Shown: positions 31,621 to 39,931 of the stretch, in pieces
Numbering within the stretch: position 1 is the first letter of the stretch
How the letters are laid out: each line of letters begins with the position of its first letter
Origin: Streptomyces yangpuensis
GTDB taxonomy: Bacteria > Actinomycetota > Actinomycetes > Streptomycetales > Streptomycetaceae
NCBI RefSeq assembly: GCF_001005295.1
Contig: NZ_LBMK01000002.1
Span: 1,803,196-1,867,195, forward strand
Direction: 5' to 3'
Length of the DNA stretch: 64,000 nt
Position numbers and translations under genes: made by a program
The notes under the pieces: model-generated
Database searches by the model: none
What the model was told of the DNA's origin: nothing
Seen by the model: the letters and a program-made list of their open reading frames with translations, nothing else

Positions 31621-32859
31621 ATGACTCCTCAGGACGAGCGGTATGCGTCGGCCCTACGGGCGGCAAGACGCTGGGTGGCCGCCGACCGCGTACCGGTGGA
31701 ATCCGACGGCCTCGCCCTGGCCCGGTCCGTCAACGACCACGTGCGACGGACGGGAAAACACTTCCTGCCGGAACACATGCTGATAAGGCTGAGGAAAATC
31801 CGTGACCGGAATGCGGCGGACCTCCCGTTCCTCGATACTTTTCTCGACTGTGTCCTGGACAAACACGAGAACCGCTTCTGGAATCGCACGTACCTTTCGC
31901 TGCCGGTTCTGGAGCTGCTCCTGGACGGGCGGAATTCCGTACGGAGCGCGGAGCGGATGGCCACCCTGCTCATGGCCGATGTCGTCCGCTTCGAGGCCGG
32001 GGCCGCGACCGGGTCGCGGGAGGGCCCCGGCCGGGGCCGGCCGGACGCGGCGACGGTCCGGACGCGGCTGCGGCACGCCCTGAGGTTCGTGGCCGCGGGC
32101 CCCGGCGGGGCGGAGGCCGGCGACCTGCCGTCACGCCTGGACGGAATTCCCGGGTCCCGGCTGCGGGAACTCACCGACCGCCTGCCCGGGCCCCCGGCCA
32201 CAGAAGGCTGGGCGTGGTTCGACGTCACCGTCCAGCCGGTCTACGTACTCCACGACGAATACTTCTTCATCCGCATCCTCCAGGCCCATGAAATGCTCTT
32301 CACGGCGATGGCGAACCATGTGAAATCGGCTGTTTCCGCATTGAGGGCGGGACGTCCTGGAGAAAGTGCCGAGCGAATAGACGACGCGGCGGTGATCTTC
32401 GAGCGGGCCGCGGGACTGTTCCGCACGGTCGCCACGATGCGCGCGGAACACTTCTCTGCCTTCCGCCACTACACCCAGGGGGCCAGCGCCATCCAGTCCG
32501 AGCAGTACAAGCGCTTCGAGAGCCTCTGCGGAGTGCCGCCGGCCCCGCGGCTGCACTCGGCCGCCTTCACGAGCGTGCCCGCCGTACGGGCCGAGGCGCG
32601 GGCGGCCGGCCACGACACCGTCACCCGCGCCTACCTCGACCTCCGCCGCGGAGGAGGGCCCGACCGGGCGGAATGGGACCGCCTCGACACCGCGCTCGGC
32701 CGGCTGGAGGGCCGGCACCAGCGGTGGAAGTCGGCCCATCGCGGCCTGGCTGCGCGGATGCTCGGCGACGCGCACGGATCCGGGTACACCGACGGCGTCC
32801 CGTACCTGACCGGAGCCCTGGAGAACCGGCTGTTCTGGCAGCTGCCCGCGAGCCGCTGA
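31621..32859 (+). CDS. Tryptophan 2,3-dioxygenase-like haem protein
   Basis: A 412-residue, largely helical protein. Three signatures of the tryptophan 2,3-dioxygenase/PrnB superfamily are seen in order: 'FFIRILQAHEMLF' (like the FIxxHQxxELWF helix), 'GASAIQSEQYKRFESLCG', and a C-terminal block 'HRGLAARMLGDAHGSGYTDG' then 'VPYL'. The last matches the proximal haem His (H373) and GTGGSSGVxYL loop of true dioxygenases in degenerate form. No other kynurenine-pathway gene is nearby, so it may modify an indole in secondary metabolism. GTG 31615 is an alternative start. Confidence 0.8.
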   Translation: MTPQDERYASALRAARRWVAADRVPVESDGLALARSVNDHVRRTGKHFLPEHMLIRLRKIRDRNAADLPFLDTFLDCVLDKHENRFWNRTYLSLPVLELLLDGRNSVRSAERMATLLMADVVRFEAGAATGSREGPGRGRPDAATVRTRLRHALRFVAAGPGGAEAGDLPSRLDGIPGSRLRELTDRLPGPPATEGWAWFDVTVQPVYVLHDEYFFIRILQAHEMLFTAMANHVKSAVSALRAGRPGESAERIDDAAVIFERAAGLFRTVATMRAEHFSAFRHYTQGASAIQSEQYKRFESLCGVPPAPRLHSAAFTSVPAVRAEARAAGHDTVTRAYLDLRRGGGPDRAEWDRLDTALGRLEGRHQRWKSAHRGLAARMLGDAHGSGYTDGVPYLTGALENRLFWQLPASR

Positions 32860-32915
32860 GCGGCGTAGACCTTCCGGCGGGTGACATCCCCGGGGCGTCG
32901 GGCGTTGGTCTGGGC

Positions 32916-33113
32916 ATGGACATGGACGACGTGGTGGACCTGCTGGACGCACTGCTCGACGGGGTCACCGAGCCCCGCCTGAAGCTGATCAGCGCGGACG
33001 AGGCGCGGGCGCTGATGGTGCTGCTGGGGGTGCTGGAAGGCGACGGGCAGCCCGAGGAGATCCGCCGCGCGGCCGGCGACATGCGCTACCGGATCAGCAC
33101 CCGCCTGGCCTGA
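32916..33113 (+). CDS. Small acidic helical hypothetical protein
   Basis: A 65-residue protein (MDMDDVVDLLDALLDGVTEP, then 'ISADEARALMVLLGVLEGDG'). Highly acidic N-terminus, two or three helices, no cysteines and no signal. Unrecognised. It lies 56 bp behind the dioxygenase-like gene and is possibly co-transcribed with it. Confidence 0.65.
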   Translation: MDMDDVVDLLDALLDGVTEPRLKLISADEARALMVLLGVLEGDGQPEEIRRAAGDMRYRISTRLA

Positions 33114-33194
33114 CACCCCGGCCGCCCCGGCGCGCGTCCCCGGGGCCGGTGGGCCGGTCCTGATGGCAATCCTGCCGTCGGGCAGACTGGCGAG

Positions 33195-33485
33195 GTGATC
33201 ATTGCGCAGCCGGTCCTGGAGGTCCAGCAGTGCTGCGGCTTCGCCCTCTGGCCGGTGGCCGAGGCGGAGCCGTACGGCTTCCTGCCGCTCAGCGGCGCGC
33301 TGTCCCCGGCGGAGGTGGGGACAGCGGTCATGTCTGTTGCCGCGTGCAACGACCGGCAGCCCGACGAGGGACGCCCACCGCGGCCCGCCGACCCGCTCGG
33401 AGCCTTCCTGCACGGCCTGCTCACCGCGGAGGACCTGTTCGCATCCGGCGGGCTTCGGGTCACCGACAGGTCCCGGGACCGGTGA
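33195..33485 (+). CDS. Hypothetical protein (first of a coupled pair)
   Basis: A 96-residue protein from GTG 33195 with a Cys-Cys pair (LEVQQCCGFALWPVAEAEPY). No family is recognised. Its TGA overlaps the ATG of the next gene by one base (TGATG), a translational-coupling arrangement that supports both as real. There is no signal or membrane segment. Confidence 0.65.
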   Translation: MIIAQPVLEVQQCCGFALWPVAEAEPYGFLPLSGALSPAEVGTAVMSVAACNDRQPDEGRPPRPADPLGAFLHGLLTAEDLFASGGLRVTDRSRDR

Positions 33486-33760
33486 TGCCGAGGCTCGGGA
33501 CGTACCGGAACGCGGCCGGGCAGCCGCTGGTGTCGCGGGGCCCGCGGGGGAATATCGTCGTCAACCCGGACGACGCGCACGGCCTGGAGCTGCGGCACGC
33601 GGCCCCGGCCTGCTGCGGAGCCGCCCCGGACGGCGGCATGAGCCAGGTGTGCGCGGCCTGCGGAACCCTCGTCGCGACCCTCTCCTCCGACTGCGCCATG
33701 CCGTACGAGCTCCGCCTCTCGGCCGCGCACGTCCGCGCGGTATCCCCGACGGGACCATGA
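33485..33760 (+). CDS. Hypothetical protein with paired CxxC-like motifs
   Basis: A 91-residue protein. Cys pairs in 'APACCGAAPDGG' and 'QVCAACGTLVATLSSDC' could bind a metal as a small zinc ribbon. The N-terminus (MPRLGTYRNAAGQPLVSRGP) is unremarkable. It starts on the overlapping TGATG and is translated with its upstream neighbour. It is convergent with the DUF1963 gene. Confidence 0.65.
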   Translation: MPRLGTYRNAAGQPLVSRGPRGNIVVNPDDAHGLELRHAAPACCGAAPDGGMSQVCAACGTLVATLSSDCAMPYELRLSAAHVRAVSPTGP

Positions 33761-33793
33761 CCCGCAGGCACATGTGTGCCGACGCCCCCGGGC

Positions 33794-34612
33794 TCAGGCA
33801 CAGTCGTAGCGTTCCTTGACCGGGCGCCCCGGGCAGCTCCGGCACTCGAAGAGGTAGACCCCGCCCGCGTCACCGAGCATCAGGCCCGTGGCTTCGTAGT
33901 GGACATCCTGGTCCTCGACGGGGGTCCACGTCCGCCGGGACTCCGCGTCGGCCTCCCAGCTCTCCACCGTCAGCAGGTGGGCCATCTGCTCTCCGCACAC
34001 GGAGCAGTCCGGCCACTGCGGATCCTGGCACCAGCCGGGGTACCCGCCCAGCTTGGTCCCCGGAGCGGTGGACAGGTGGTAGTGGTAGTCCCAGCCGGTC
34101 TCCGCCTCCACCTGCTCGAAGCGCGACTCCAGGGCGTCCCAGAGCTCGTCGGGCAGGTCCCAGCTCGGGTACTCCGTGACCAGCTCCGGGTGGACGACGC
34201 AGGGCCTCGGCACATGGCCGTACACGTCCGCGGCGGGAACCGCCGGTGCCTCGCGGACGTTCGCGACGGCCGCAGCGTCCCGCCAGTGGACCTCCGGAGC
34301 CACCCAGCATCCGTCGTGGGACCGCGGACACCACAGCACTTGCAGGAGGTCACAGCCGGTCGGGAACGGTACGAGGCCCAGGGCGTCGGCGGCGTGGACC
34401 TGCACGACCGGCACCATCGCGGACCCGTGGTGCTCCGGGCACACCGGCCACGCCTCGTCCTGCGGCCACAGCAGCGGACCGCCCACCGAACTGTCCCGGT
34501 ACGTCGGACTCCCCGCACGCGGATGCAGCCGGACCGCCTGCCGCCGGAACGGCGCGACCTCGGGGAACAACTGCTCGACGTCCAGGGGCCGGGGTGGCGT
34601 ACGGCGGGTCAT
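33794..34612 (-). CDS. DUF1963 (YwqG-like) protein
   Basis: A 272-residue cytoplasmic protein with the DUF1963 layout: an N-terminal 'SVGGPLLWPQDEAWPVC' segment (family motif GGxPxLPxxxxWP), then 'MVPVVQVHAADAL', a central 'LGGYPGWCQDPQWPDC' motif and a C-terminal acidic strand 'GDAGGVYLFECRSCPG'. Activity of the family is unknown. Several Cys pairs may hold a metal. ATG 34612 is well placed, and a 13-bp tandem repeat lies 44 bp upstream. It is divergent from the DUF6193 gene. Confidence 0.88.
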   Translation of the reverse strand: MTRRTPPRPLDVEQLFPEVAPFRRQAVRLHPRAGSPTYRDSSVGGPLLWPQDEAWPVCPEHHGSAMVPVVQVHAADALGLVPFPTGCDLLQVLWCPRSHDGCWVAPEVHWRDAAAVANVREAPAVPAADVYGHVPRPCVVHPELVTEYPSWDLPDELWDALESRFEQVEAETGWDYHYHLSTAPGTKLGGYPGWCQDPQWPDCSVCGEQMAHLLTVESWEADAESRRTWTPVEDQDVHYEATGLMLGDAGGVYLFECRSCPGRPVKERYDCA

Positions 34613-34655
34613 GGCCCACAGGCTACGCGCCCGGTCGCCGCAGGTGCGGGCCCGC

Positions 34656-34720
34656 GGTTCCCGGCCGCCGTTCCCCGCCACGGTTCCCGGCCGCGGTTCC
34701 CGGCCGCGGTTCCGGGACGG
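34656..34720. repeat. Five-copy 13-bp tandem repeat in a divergent promoter region
   Basis: Units of GGTTCCCGGCCGC, three of them perfect (34656, 34682, 34695) and two variant, fill half of the 120-bp space between the divergent DUF1963 and DUF6193 genes. It overlaps the area where both promoters should lie. Confidence 0.9.
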
Positions 34721-34732
34721 CAGACTGCGGGG

Positions 34733-35470
34733 GTGAACTCCCACTCCGGCTCGTATCCCGTCCTTTATCCCGACCTGGTCGCCGCGGGTGGTCTCGCGTC
34801 CGCCCTGGAGGGCGTCGCCGCCGAACTCGGGGCCGAGATCGCCGTGGTGCCCGGCGACTGGGGGCCCCTGATATCGGCCGGCATCGCCGCCCCGCATCCC
34901 GGGCGGAGACCGCTGTCCGTGCGGGCCGGGGCCGACCGGCGCCGGTTCGCCGTGGCCGGCTGGAGCGCGGGGATCGAACTGGTCACGGGAGAGACCCCGG
35001 ACCTCCGCGACGTAGTGCGCGCCGGCGTGGCGTGGGGAGCGGGGAAGGGTCTCGCCGAGCTGACCGCCCTGCTGCCGTTCCTGCACTTCGGCGAACTCGC
35101 CGGGGCCCACGAACGCGGACCGGCAGCGGTGGTGGACGTGCAGTGGCGGCGGATACGGGAACAGGCCGCCGCCGAGCCGCAGTTCCCGGAGTTCGGCCTG
35201 CTCGTCGAGGCGGCGTACGCGGAGCCGCGGCTGCGGCAGCTGTACCCCTTCTCCAGCCACTGGACGCTCGGCTTCAACGCCCACACCGGCTCGCCCTGCC
35301 CTCCCGTGATCGCGGTCAGCCCGGCGCACGACGGGCACCCCTACCGCGTCCGGGATTCCCCCCACGGCGACTGCCTCGGTGAAGCCGCCACGGCAGCGAA
35401 GGCCGTAGGCCTGGCCGTGGCCCACCTGCCGGCCGGCACCGGGGCCGCCGTCGCCGGTGCCGCGGAGTGA
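34733..35470 (+). CDS. DUF6193 family protein
   Basis: A 245-residue protein of the actinobacterial DUF6193 family, sometimes called 'natural product biosynthesis protein' without demonstrated function. Recognised from 'WSAGIELVTGETPDLRDVVR' through 'PRLRQLYPFSSHWTLGF' to 'YRVRDSPHGDCLGEAAT'. It starts at GTG 34733, close to the end of the 13-bp repeat. The coding frame continues past its TGA into a SUKH-domain remnant, so an ancestral neighbour has been lost directly downstream. Confidence 0.82.
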   Translation: MNSHSGSYPVLYPDLVAAGGLASALEGVAAELGAEIAVVPGDWGPLISAGIAAPHPGRRPLSVRAGADRRRFAVAGWSAGIELVTGETPDLRDVVRAGVAWGAGKGLAELTALLPFLHFGELAGAHERGPAAVVDVQWRRIREQAAAEPQFPEFGLLVEAAYAEPRLRQLYPFSSHWTLGFNAHTGSPCPPVIAVSPAHDGHPYRVRDSPHGDCLGEAATAAKAVGLAVAHLPAGTGAAVAGAAE

Positions 35471-35659
35471 TCCGAGCCGGCTGCCGCGGCGTCGCTCGCG
35501 CGAGGTGTGGAAGGACCGGAGCGGAAAGACCTGGCCGCGGCGGAAGCGGGACTCGGCGTCCGGCTGCCCGCGGCCCTGCGCGAGGCGTACCGGCTCTTCG
35601 GACGGGCCTCATGGCCCCTGGCCGGACGGCACCGGACCTTGACCGGCTGCGCGAGCTGA
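35471..35659 (+). pseudogene. SMI1/KNR4 (SUKH) domain gene remnant
   Basis: Directly after the DUF6193 stop, in the same frame, the sequence reads 'ERKDLAAAEAGLGVRLPAAL' then 'REAYRLFGRASWPL'. This is the diagnostic SUKH opening (E-x-x-LG-x-x-LP-x-x-(L/Y)RxxYRLFG). It then loses similarity and stops at 35657-35659. An overlapping +1 frame ends 'LDRLRELIDGDWPDG', hinting at a frameshifted tail. SUKH proteins are common immunity proteins of polymorphic toxins. Clearly truncated. Confidence 0.6.
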
Positions 35660-35768
35660 TCGACGGCGACTGGCCCGACGGATAGCCTCCGGCGGACGGC
35701 GCTCCGGCGGACGGCCGCCGACACGCCCGGGCCGGGGCGGCGTCGTTGCGCTCGGGTGCCCGCCGTGA

Positions 35769-35804
35769 CTGACTTGACCGACTTGAATGACTTGATTGAT
35801 CGAC
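35769..35804. repeat. 9-bp tandem repeat upstream of the PPK2 gene
   Basis: Three near-identical units (CTGACTTGA, CCGACTTGA, ATGACTTGA) and one degenerate unit, 43-78 bp before the PPK2 ATG. It covers the likely promoter or leader. It translates to a spurious TDL/NDL peptide. Confidence 0.85.
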
Positions 35805-35846
35805 AGGACACACCGGAACACGGACCACGACGGGGAGGCGGACACC

Positions 35847-36638
35847 ATGGGTCTCAAGAGGGCGGTCTACGAGCAGGAGTTGCTGCGGCTGCAGACGGAG
35901 CTGGTCAAGCTCCAGGAATGGGTCCGCACGGAGGGCGCCCGACTCGTCGTCGTCTTCGAGGGCCGCGACGCGGCGGGCAAAGGCGGAACGATCAAGCGGG
36001 TCGCCGAGCACCTCAACCCCCGTATCGCCCGCATCGCGGCCCTGCCGAAGCCGACGGAGCGCGAACGCGGCCAGTGGTACTTCCAGCGCTACGTGGAACA
36101 CCTGCCGGCCGCCGGCGAGATCGTGCTCTTCGACCGCAGCTGGTACAACCGCGCCGGAGTGGAGCACGTGATGGGCTTCTGCACCCCCGCGGAGCACCAG
36201 CGCTTCCTGCGCCAGTGCCCCATCTTCGAGCGCATGCTGGTGGAGGACGGGATCCTGCTCCGCAAGTACTGGTTCTCCGTCAGCGACGCCGTCCAGGAGG
36301 ACCGCTTCCGCCGCCGTACCGAGGACCCGCTCCGGCGCTGGAAGATCTCCCCGATGGACCTGGAGTCCCTCACCCGCTGGGAGGCGTACTCCCGGGCCAA
36401 GGACGAGATGCTCGTCCACACGGACACGGAGGACTGCCCCTGGTACGTGGTCGAGAGCGACGACAAACGCAGCGCGCGGCTGAACATGATTGCCCACCTG
36501 CTGTCCTCGGTCCCCTACGAGGACGTGGCCCTGCCGTCGATCACCCTTCCGCCGCGCCCCGCGTCGACGGGCTACGTGCGCCCGCCCAAGGACCTCCAGC
36601 ACCCCGTCCCCGACCACGCCGCCACCCTCACCGACTGA
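35847..36638 (+). CDS. ppk2: Polyphosphate kinase 2 (PPK2)
   Basis: A 263-residue class I PPK2, which transfers phosphate between polyphosphate and nucleoside diphosphates. Walker A 'GRDAAGKGGTIK' (39-50), Walker B 'LFDRSWYNRAGVE' (94-106), and the lid arginines in 'FRRRTEDPLRRWKISPMD' are all present. The conserved 'ERGQWYFQRYVEHLP' region is intact. GGGAGG lies about 9 nt before ATG 35847. It is a single-gene unit with a 9-bp repeat in its leader. Role: energy/phosphate storage or nucleotide regeneration. Confidence 0.95.
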   Translation: MGLKRAVYEQELLRLQTELVKLQEWVRTEGARLVVVFEGRDAAGKGGTIKRVAEHLNPRIARIAALPKPTERERGQWYFQRYVEHLPAAGEIVLFDRSWYNRAGVEHVMGFCTPAEHQRFLRQCPIFERMLVEDGILLRKYWFSVSDAVQEDRFRRRTEDPLRRWKISPMDLESLTRWEAYSRAKDEMLVHTDTEDCPWYVVESDDKRSARLNMIAHLLSSVPYEDVALPSITLPPRPASTGYVRPPKDLQHPVPDHAATLTD

Positions 36639-36668
36639 CGACCCGACCCACCCCCTCCCGGCCGTCCG

Positions 36669-37211
36669 TCAGCCGGCGCTGCTGTCCGTCTCCGCCGACG
36701 GGTCGTGCAGCTCCTCGGCGAGGAGGTCCATCAGCAGGCCGTCGTGCCAGGTGCCGTCGTCGCCGCGTTCGTACTGCCGCATGATGCCGACGGGCCGGAA
36801 GCCGACCTTCGTGTAGCAGCGGATGGCGGCGGCGTTGTCGGCGGCCGGGTCGATGACGAGCCGGTGGAAACCGGCCTCGTGGACGAGGTGCCGGGCGAGG
36901 GTCGCGACGGCGTCGGTGCCGAGCCCCCGGCCGTGTACCGCAGGGTCCAGGAAGAGGTCGATGCCGGCGTGCCGGTAGTCGGGGTCTTCCTCGGCGTGCC
37001 ACTGGATCATGCCGATGATCCGGTCCTGCTGGTAGATCGTCAGGCAGTGCGTGCCGGGATCCGCCAGGTCCTCCGCGACATCGGCCACGAGATCGTCGCC
37101 GCCGCGCCAGCGGGCCCGTACCTCGGGAGTGGCGCGGATCGCGGCCAGCCCGGGGACGTCGTGGGGTTCGGAGGGCCGGAGTTCGAGGGCGTCGCCGCAC
37201 AGCACTGTCAT
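36669..37211 (-). CDS. GNAT acetyltransferase, AAC(6')/RimJ-like
   Basis: A 180-residue GNAT protein. 'HAGIDLFLDPAVHGRGLGTD' carries the acetyl-CoA loop, and 'VIDPAADNAAAIRCYTKVGF' then 'RPVGIMRQYERGDDG' matches the C-terminal region shared by aminoglycoside 6'-N-acetyltransferases and RimJ/RimL-like enzymes. Aminoglycoside modification is possible but not shown by sequence alone, since housekeeping relatives share these motifs. ATG 37211; convergent with PPK2. Confidence 0.88.
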   Translation of the reverse strand: MTVLCGDALELRPSEPHDVPGLAAIRATPEVRARWRGGDDLVADVAEDLADPGTHCLTIYQQDRIIGMIQWHAEEDPDYRHAGIDLFLDPAVHGRGLGTDAVATLARHLVHEAGFHRLVIDPAADNAAAIRCYTKVGFRPVGIMRQYERGDDGTWHDGLLMDLLAEELHDPSAETDSSAG

Positions 37212-37389
37212 GTCCCGCAGCCTACGGTTCCGGGCCCCTCGCCGGGCGTGAGGCCGCCGACCGCGGACAGCCGCACCCTGCGCACCCGAAGCGTGGACGA
37301 TCTTGGGGGTGAGTGCTTGACGCGGGGGCGGTGGGGCGACAGCCTTGCCCGGAGTTACCGAGAGGTACGGGGCGAAGGGGCGGGTGGGC

Positions 37390-38817
37390 ATGGACCGGGA
37401 CGACGCGGAGTTGATGTTCCAAGGGGTCGAGCAGCAGGCCGAGTCGGTGCGTACCGGCAAGGTCACCTCCCGCGCCCTCGTCGAGGCCGCGCTACGCCGC
37501 ATCGCCCGGTTCGACCCCGCTCTCGGAGCCTTCCGCGTCGTCCTCGCCGAGCAGGCGCGCGCGGAGGCCGACGCCCTCGACGCGGAGACGGAGGGGAACC
37601 CCCAGCAGGCGCACGGCCCGCTCCACGGCGTGCCCATCGCCGTCAAGGACGAGCTCGACGTCGCCGGGCAGGTCACCACCTTCGGCGGCGCCGCCAACCA
37701 CACCCCCGTCGCCGCCGATTCCGAAGCCGTGCGCCGGCTGCGCGCCGCCGGAGCCGTCGTCATCGGCAAGACGACGATGCCCGAGTTCGGCCAGTGGCCC
37801 TTCACCGAGTCCGACACCCACGGAACCGCCCACAACCCCTGGGACATCACCCGCACCCCCGGCGGCTCCAGCGGCGGCAGCGCCGCCGCGGTCGCGGCCG
37901 GACTCGTCGGCGCCGCGCTCGGCGGCGACGGCGGCGGATCCATCCGCATTCCGGCCGCGTGCTGCGGGCTGTTCGGCCTCAAGCCCCAGCGCGGCCGGGT
38001 CTCCACCGCCCCGAACGCGCACCTCTGGTACGCCCTCGGCACCGTGGGACCGCTGACCCGCAGCGTCCGCGACGCCGCCCTGCTCTACGACGTCCTCGCC
38101 GGCACCACCCCCGCCGACCGCTGGAGTGCCCGCCCCGTCACCACCGGGTGGCTGCGGGCCCTGGAGACCCCGCCCGGCCGACTCCGCATCGGCTATTCGG
38201 CCAAGCCCGCCGTACCCGGTGTGCGCCCGCATCCCGAGCATGTCGAGGCCATGCTGGAGACCGTACGGGCGCTGCGCGAACTGGGGCACGACGTACGGGA
38301 GGTCAACCCCCGTTACCCGGACGCGACGGCTCCGTTCGCGGCGCAGTTCTGCGGCGGGGTGCGCGCGGAGGCCGCCGCCGTCGAACGCCCCGACCTGCTG
38401 GAGGCGCGTACCCGGAGCACGCTCGCGCTCGCCCGCCTGGTCCCCGAATCCGCCGTGGAACGCGGGATCAGGGCGGGGGAGCGGCTGGCGGAGCGCGCCG
38501 ACCGCATGTTCACGACCATGGACCTGCTGCTGACCCCGGTCGTCGCCGCCCGCCCACGCCCGGTGGGCGCGCTGGACGGCGCCGGTCTGCTGACGGCGCT
38601 GGCGCGTTCGCGCCCGATGGTCGCCTACACCGCGCTGTGGAACGTCACCGGTCACCCGGCGGCCTCCGTGCCCGCGGGCCACGGCACGGACGGGCTTCCG
38701 CTCGCCGTGCAGCTGGTGGGCCGCCGCGACGACGAGGTGGCGGTGCTGCGGGTGGCGGCGCAGTTGGAGGAGGTCCGGCCGTGGGCCGGGCGCCGCCCGC
38801 GGCTCACGACCCCCTGA
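37390..38817 (+). CDS. Amidase-signature family enzyme
   Basis: A 475-residue amidase hydrolysing a C-N amide bond. The Ser-cisSer-Lys triad is complete: Lys86 in 'GVPIAVKDELDVAG', cis-Ser at about 160-161 in 'TPGGSSGGSAAAVAAG', and nucleophile Ser184 in 'GGDGGGSIRIPAACCGLFGL'. It is not a GatA, because no GatB/GatC partner is present. Substrate unknown. ATG 37390 is used; the frame extends upstream to 37345 without a better ribosome binding site. Single gene, divergent from the GNAT. Confidence 0.93.
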   Translation: MDRDDAELMFQGVEQQAESVRTGKVTSRALVEAALRRIARFDPALGAFRVVLAEQARAEADALDAETEGNPQQAHGPLHGVPIAVKDELDVAGQVTTFGGAANHTPVAADSEAVRRLRAAGAVVIGKTTMPEFGQWPFTESDTHGTAHNPWDITRTPGGSSGGSAAAVAAGLVGAALGGDGGGSIRIPAACCGLFGLKPQRGRVSTAPNAHLWYALGTVGPLTRSVRDAALLYDVLAGTTPADRWSARPVTTGWLRALETPPGRLRIGYSAKPAVPGVRPHPEHVEAMLETVRALRELGHDVREVNPRYPDATAPFAAQFCGGVRAEAAAVERPDLLEARTRSTLALARLVPESAVERGIRAGERLAERADRMFTTMDLLLTPVVAARPRPVGALDGAGLLTALARSRPMVAYTALWNVTGHPAASVPAGHGTDGLPLAVQLVGRRDDEVAVLRVAAQLEEVRPWAGRRPRLTTP

Positions 38818-38920
38818 CGGCCGCTGGCCGCCTCTGACGGAGTCCCGGCACGCGGACGCCTCCGCACGGGTACGGGTACCCGTGCGGAGGCGGGGAGCGG
38901 AGTCCGTCCGGCCGGTGCTG

Positions 38921-39931
38921 CTACTTCACCGAGCCGGCCATCACGCCCTGGACGAAGTGCCGTTGGAAGGCGAAGAAGACGACCAGCGGGACCACCAGTG
39001 ACAGGAACGCCCCGGGTGCGAGTACACCGATGTTGCTGCCGAACTGCCGCATCTGGGACTGCAGCGCGACCGTGAGCGGCTGCGACCCGGTGTCCGCGAA
39101 GAGCAGCGCCACGAGCATGTCGTTCCAGACCCAGAGGAACTGGAAGATGGCCAGGCTCGCGATGGCCGGACGGCCGAGCGGCAGCACGAGCCGGGAGAAG
39201 ATCCGCCACTCGCTGCCGCCGTCCATCCGGGCGGCCTCCAGCATCTCGCGCGGGATCTCGGCGAAGTAGTTGCGCAGCAGGAAGATCGCGAAGGGCAGTC
39301 CGTAGGCGACGTGGAAGAGGACCACTCCCGCGATCGTCCCGAACAGGCCCACGGCACCGAACAGTTTGGCCACCGGCAGCAGCCCGATCTGCACGGGTAC
39401 CACGAGGAGTCCGACGACGACGAGGAAGACGGCGTCCCGGCCGGGGAACTCCAGCCACGCGAAGGCGTATCCGGCGAGCGCCGCGATGACGACCACCAGG
39501 ACGGTGGTCGGCACGGAGATCAGGACGGTGTTCCAGAAGGCCGCCCCGATGCCGGAATCCCTCAGCAGGGCGCTGTAGTTGTCCAGGGACAGCTGGGAGG
39601 GATCGGTGAGGGCGGTCCACCAGCCCTCGGTGGCGTTGTCCTGCTCGGAACGCAGGGAGGACAGGAGCAGGCCCGCCAGCGGTGTGATCCATACGAGGGC
39701 GACCAGGATCAGGACGCCCTGGACGACGGAGCTGCCCAGGAGCCGGGAGATCCGGCCCCCACGGCGGCGCCCGGGCGCGGATCCGGGCGGCGTCGCGGAC
39801 AACCGCGTGGACGTTCGTACGGACGGCTGCCGGGATGCCTGCGCGGTCGGTTGCCCGGACCGGCTGACGGGCCCGAGCGCCGTCGTCCGCCCGGACGGGC
39901 CGCGCCGCTCGACGGTGCTGTGGCCGCTCAT
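38921..39931 (-). CDS. Sugar ABC transporter permease, MalG type
   Basis: A 336-residue inner-membrane component of a CUT1-family carbohydrate importer. After a 65-residue polar N-terminal tail come six transmembrane segments and the ATPase-contact EAA loop 'EIPREMLEAARMDGGSEWRI'. It ends 'FVQGVMAGSVK', the standard MalG tail. ATG 39931 overlaps the MalF-type stop (ATGA). It is the last gene of the alpha-glucoside operon. No ATPase is encoded here; as usual in Streptomyces it may share MsiK. Confidence 0.95.
   Translation of the reverse strand: MSGHSTVERRGPSGRTTALGPVSRSGQPTAQASRQPSVRTSTRLSATPPGSAPGRRRGGRISRLLGSSVVQGVLILVALVWITPLAGLLLSSLRSEQDNATEGWWTALTDPSQLSLDNYSALLRDSGIGAAFWNTVLISVPTTVLVVVIAALAGYAFAWLEFPGRDAVFLVVVGLLVVPVQIGLLPVAKLFGAVGLFGTIAGVVLFHVAYGLPFAIFLLRNYFAEIPREMLEAARMDGGSEWRIFSRLVLPLGRPAIASLAIFQFLWVWNDMLVALLFADTGSQPLTVALQSQMRQFGSNIGVLAPGAFLSLVVPLVVFFAFQRHFVQGVMAGSVK

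Noticed and set aside
36669..37211. Definite aminoglycoside-resistance gene
   Set aside because: Motifs are shared with RimJ/RimL-like enzymes, so resistance cannot be claimed from sequence alone.
36705..38837. 710-residue plus-strand ORF
   Set aside because: Overlaps the GNAT (antisense) and amidase (out of frame); the latter half is a string of Arg/Pro.
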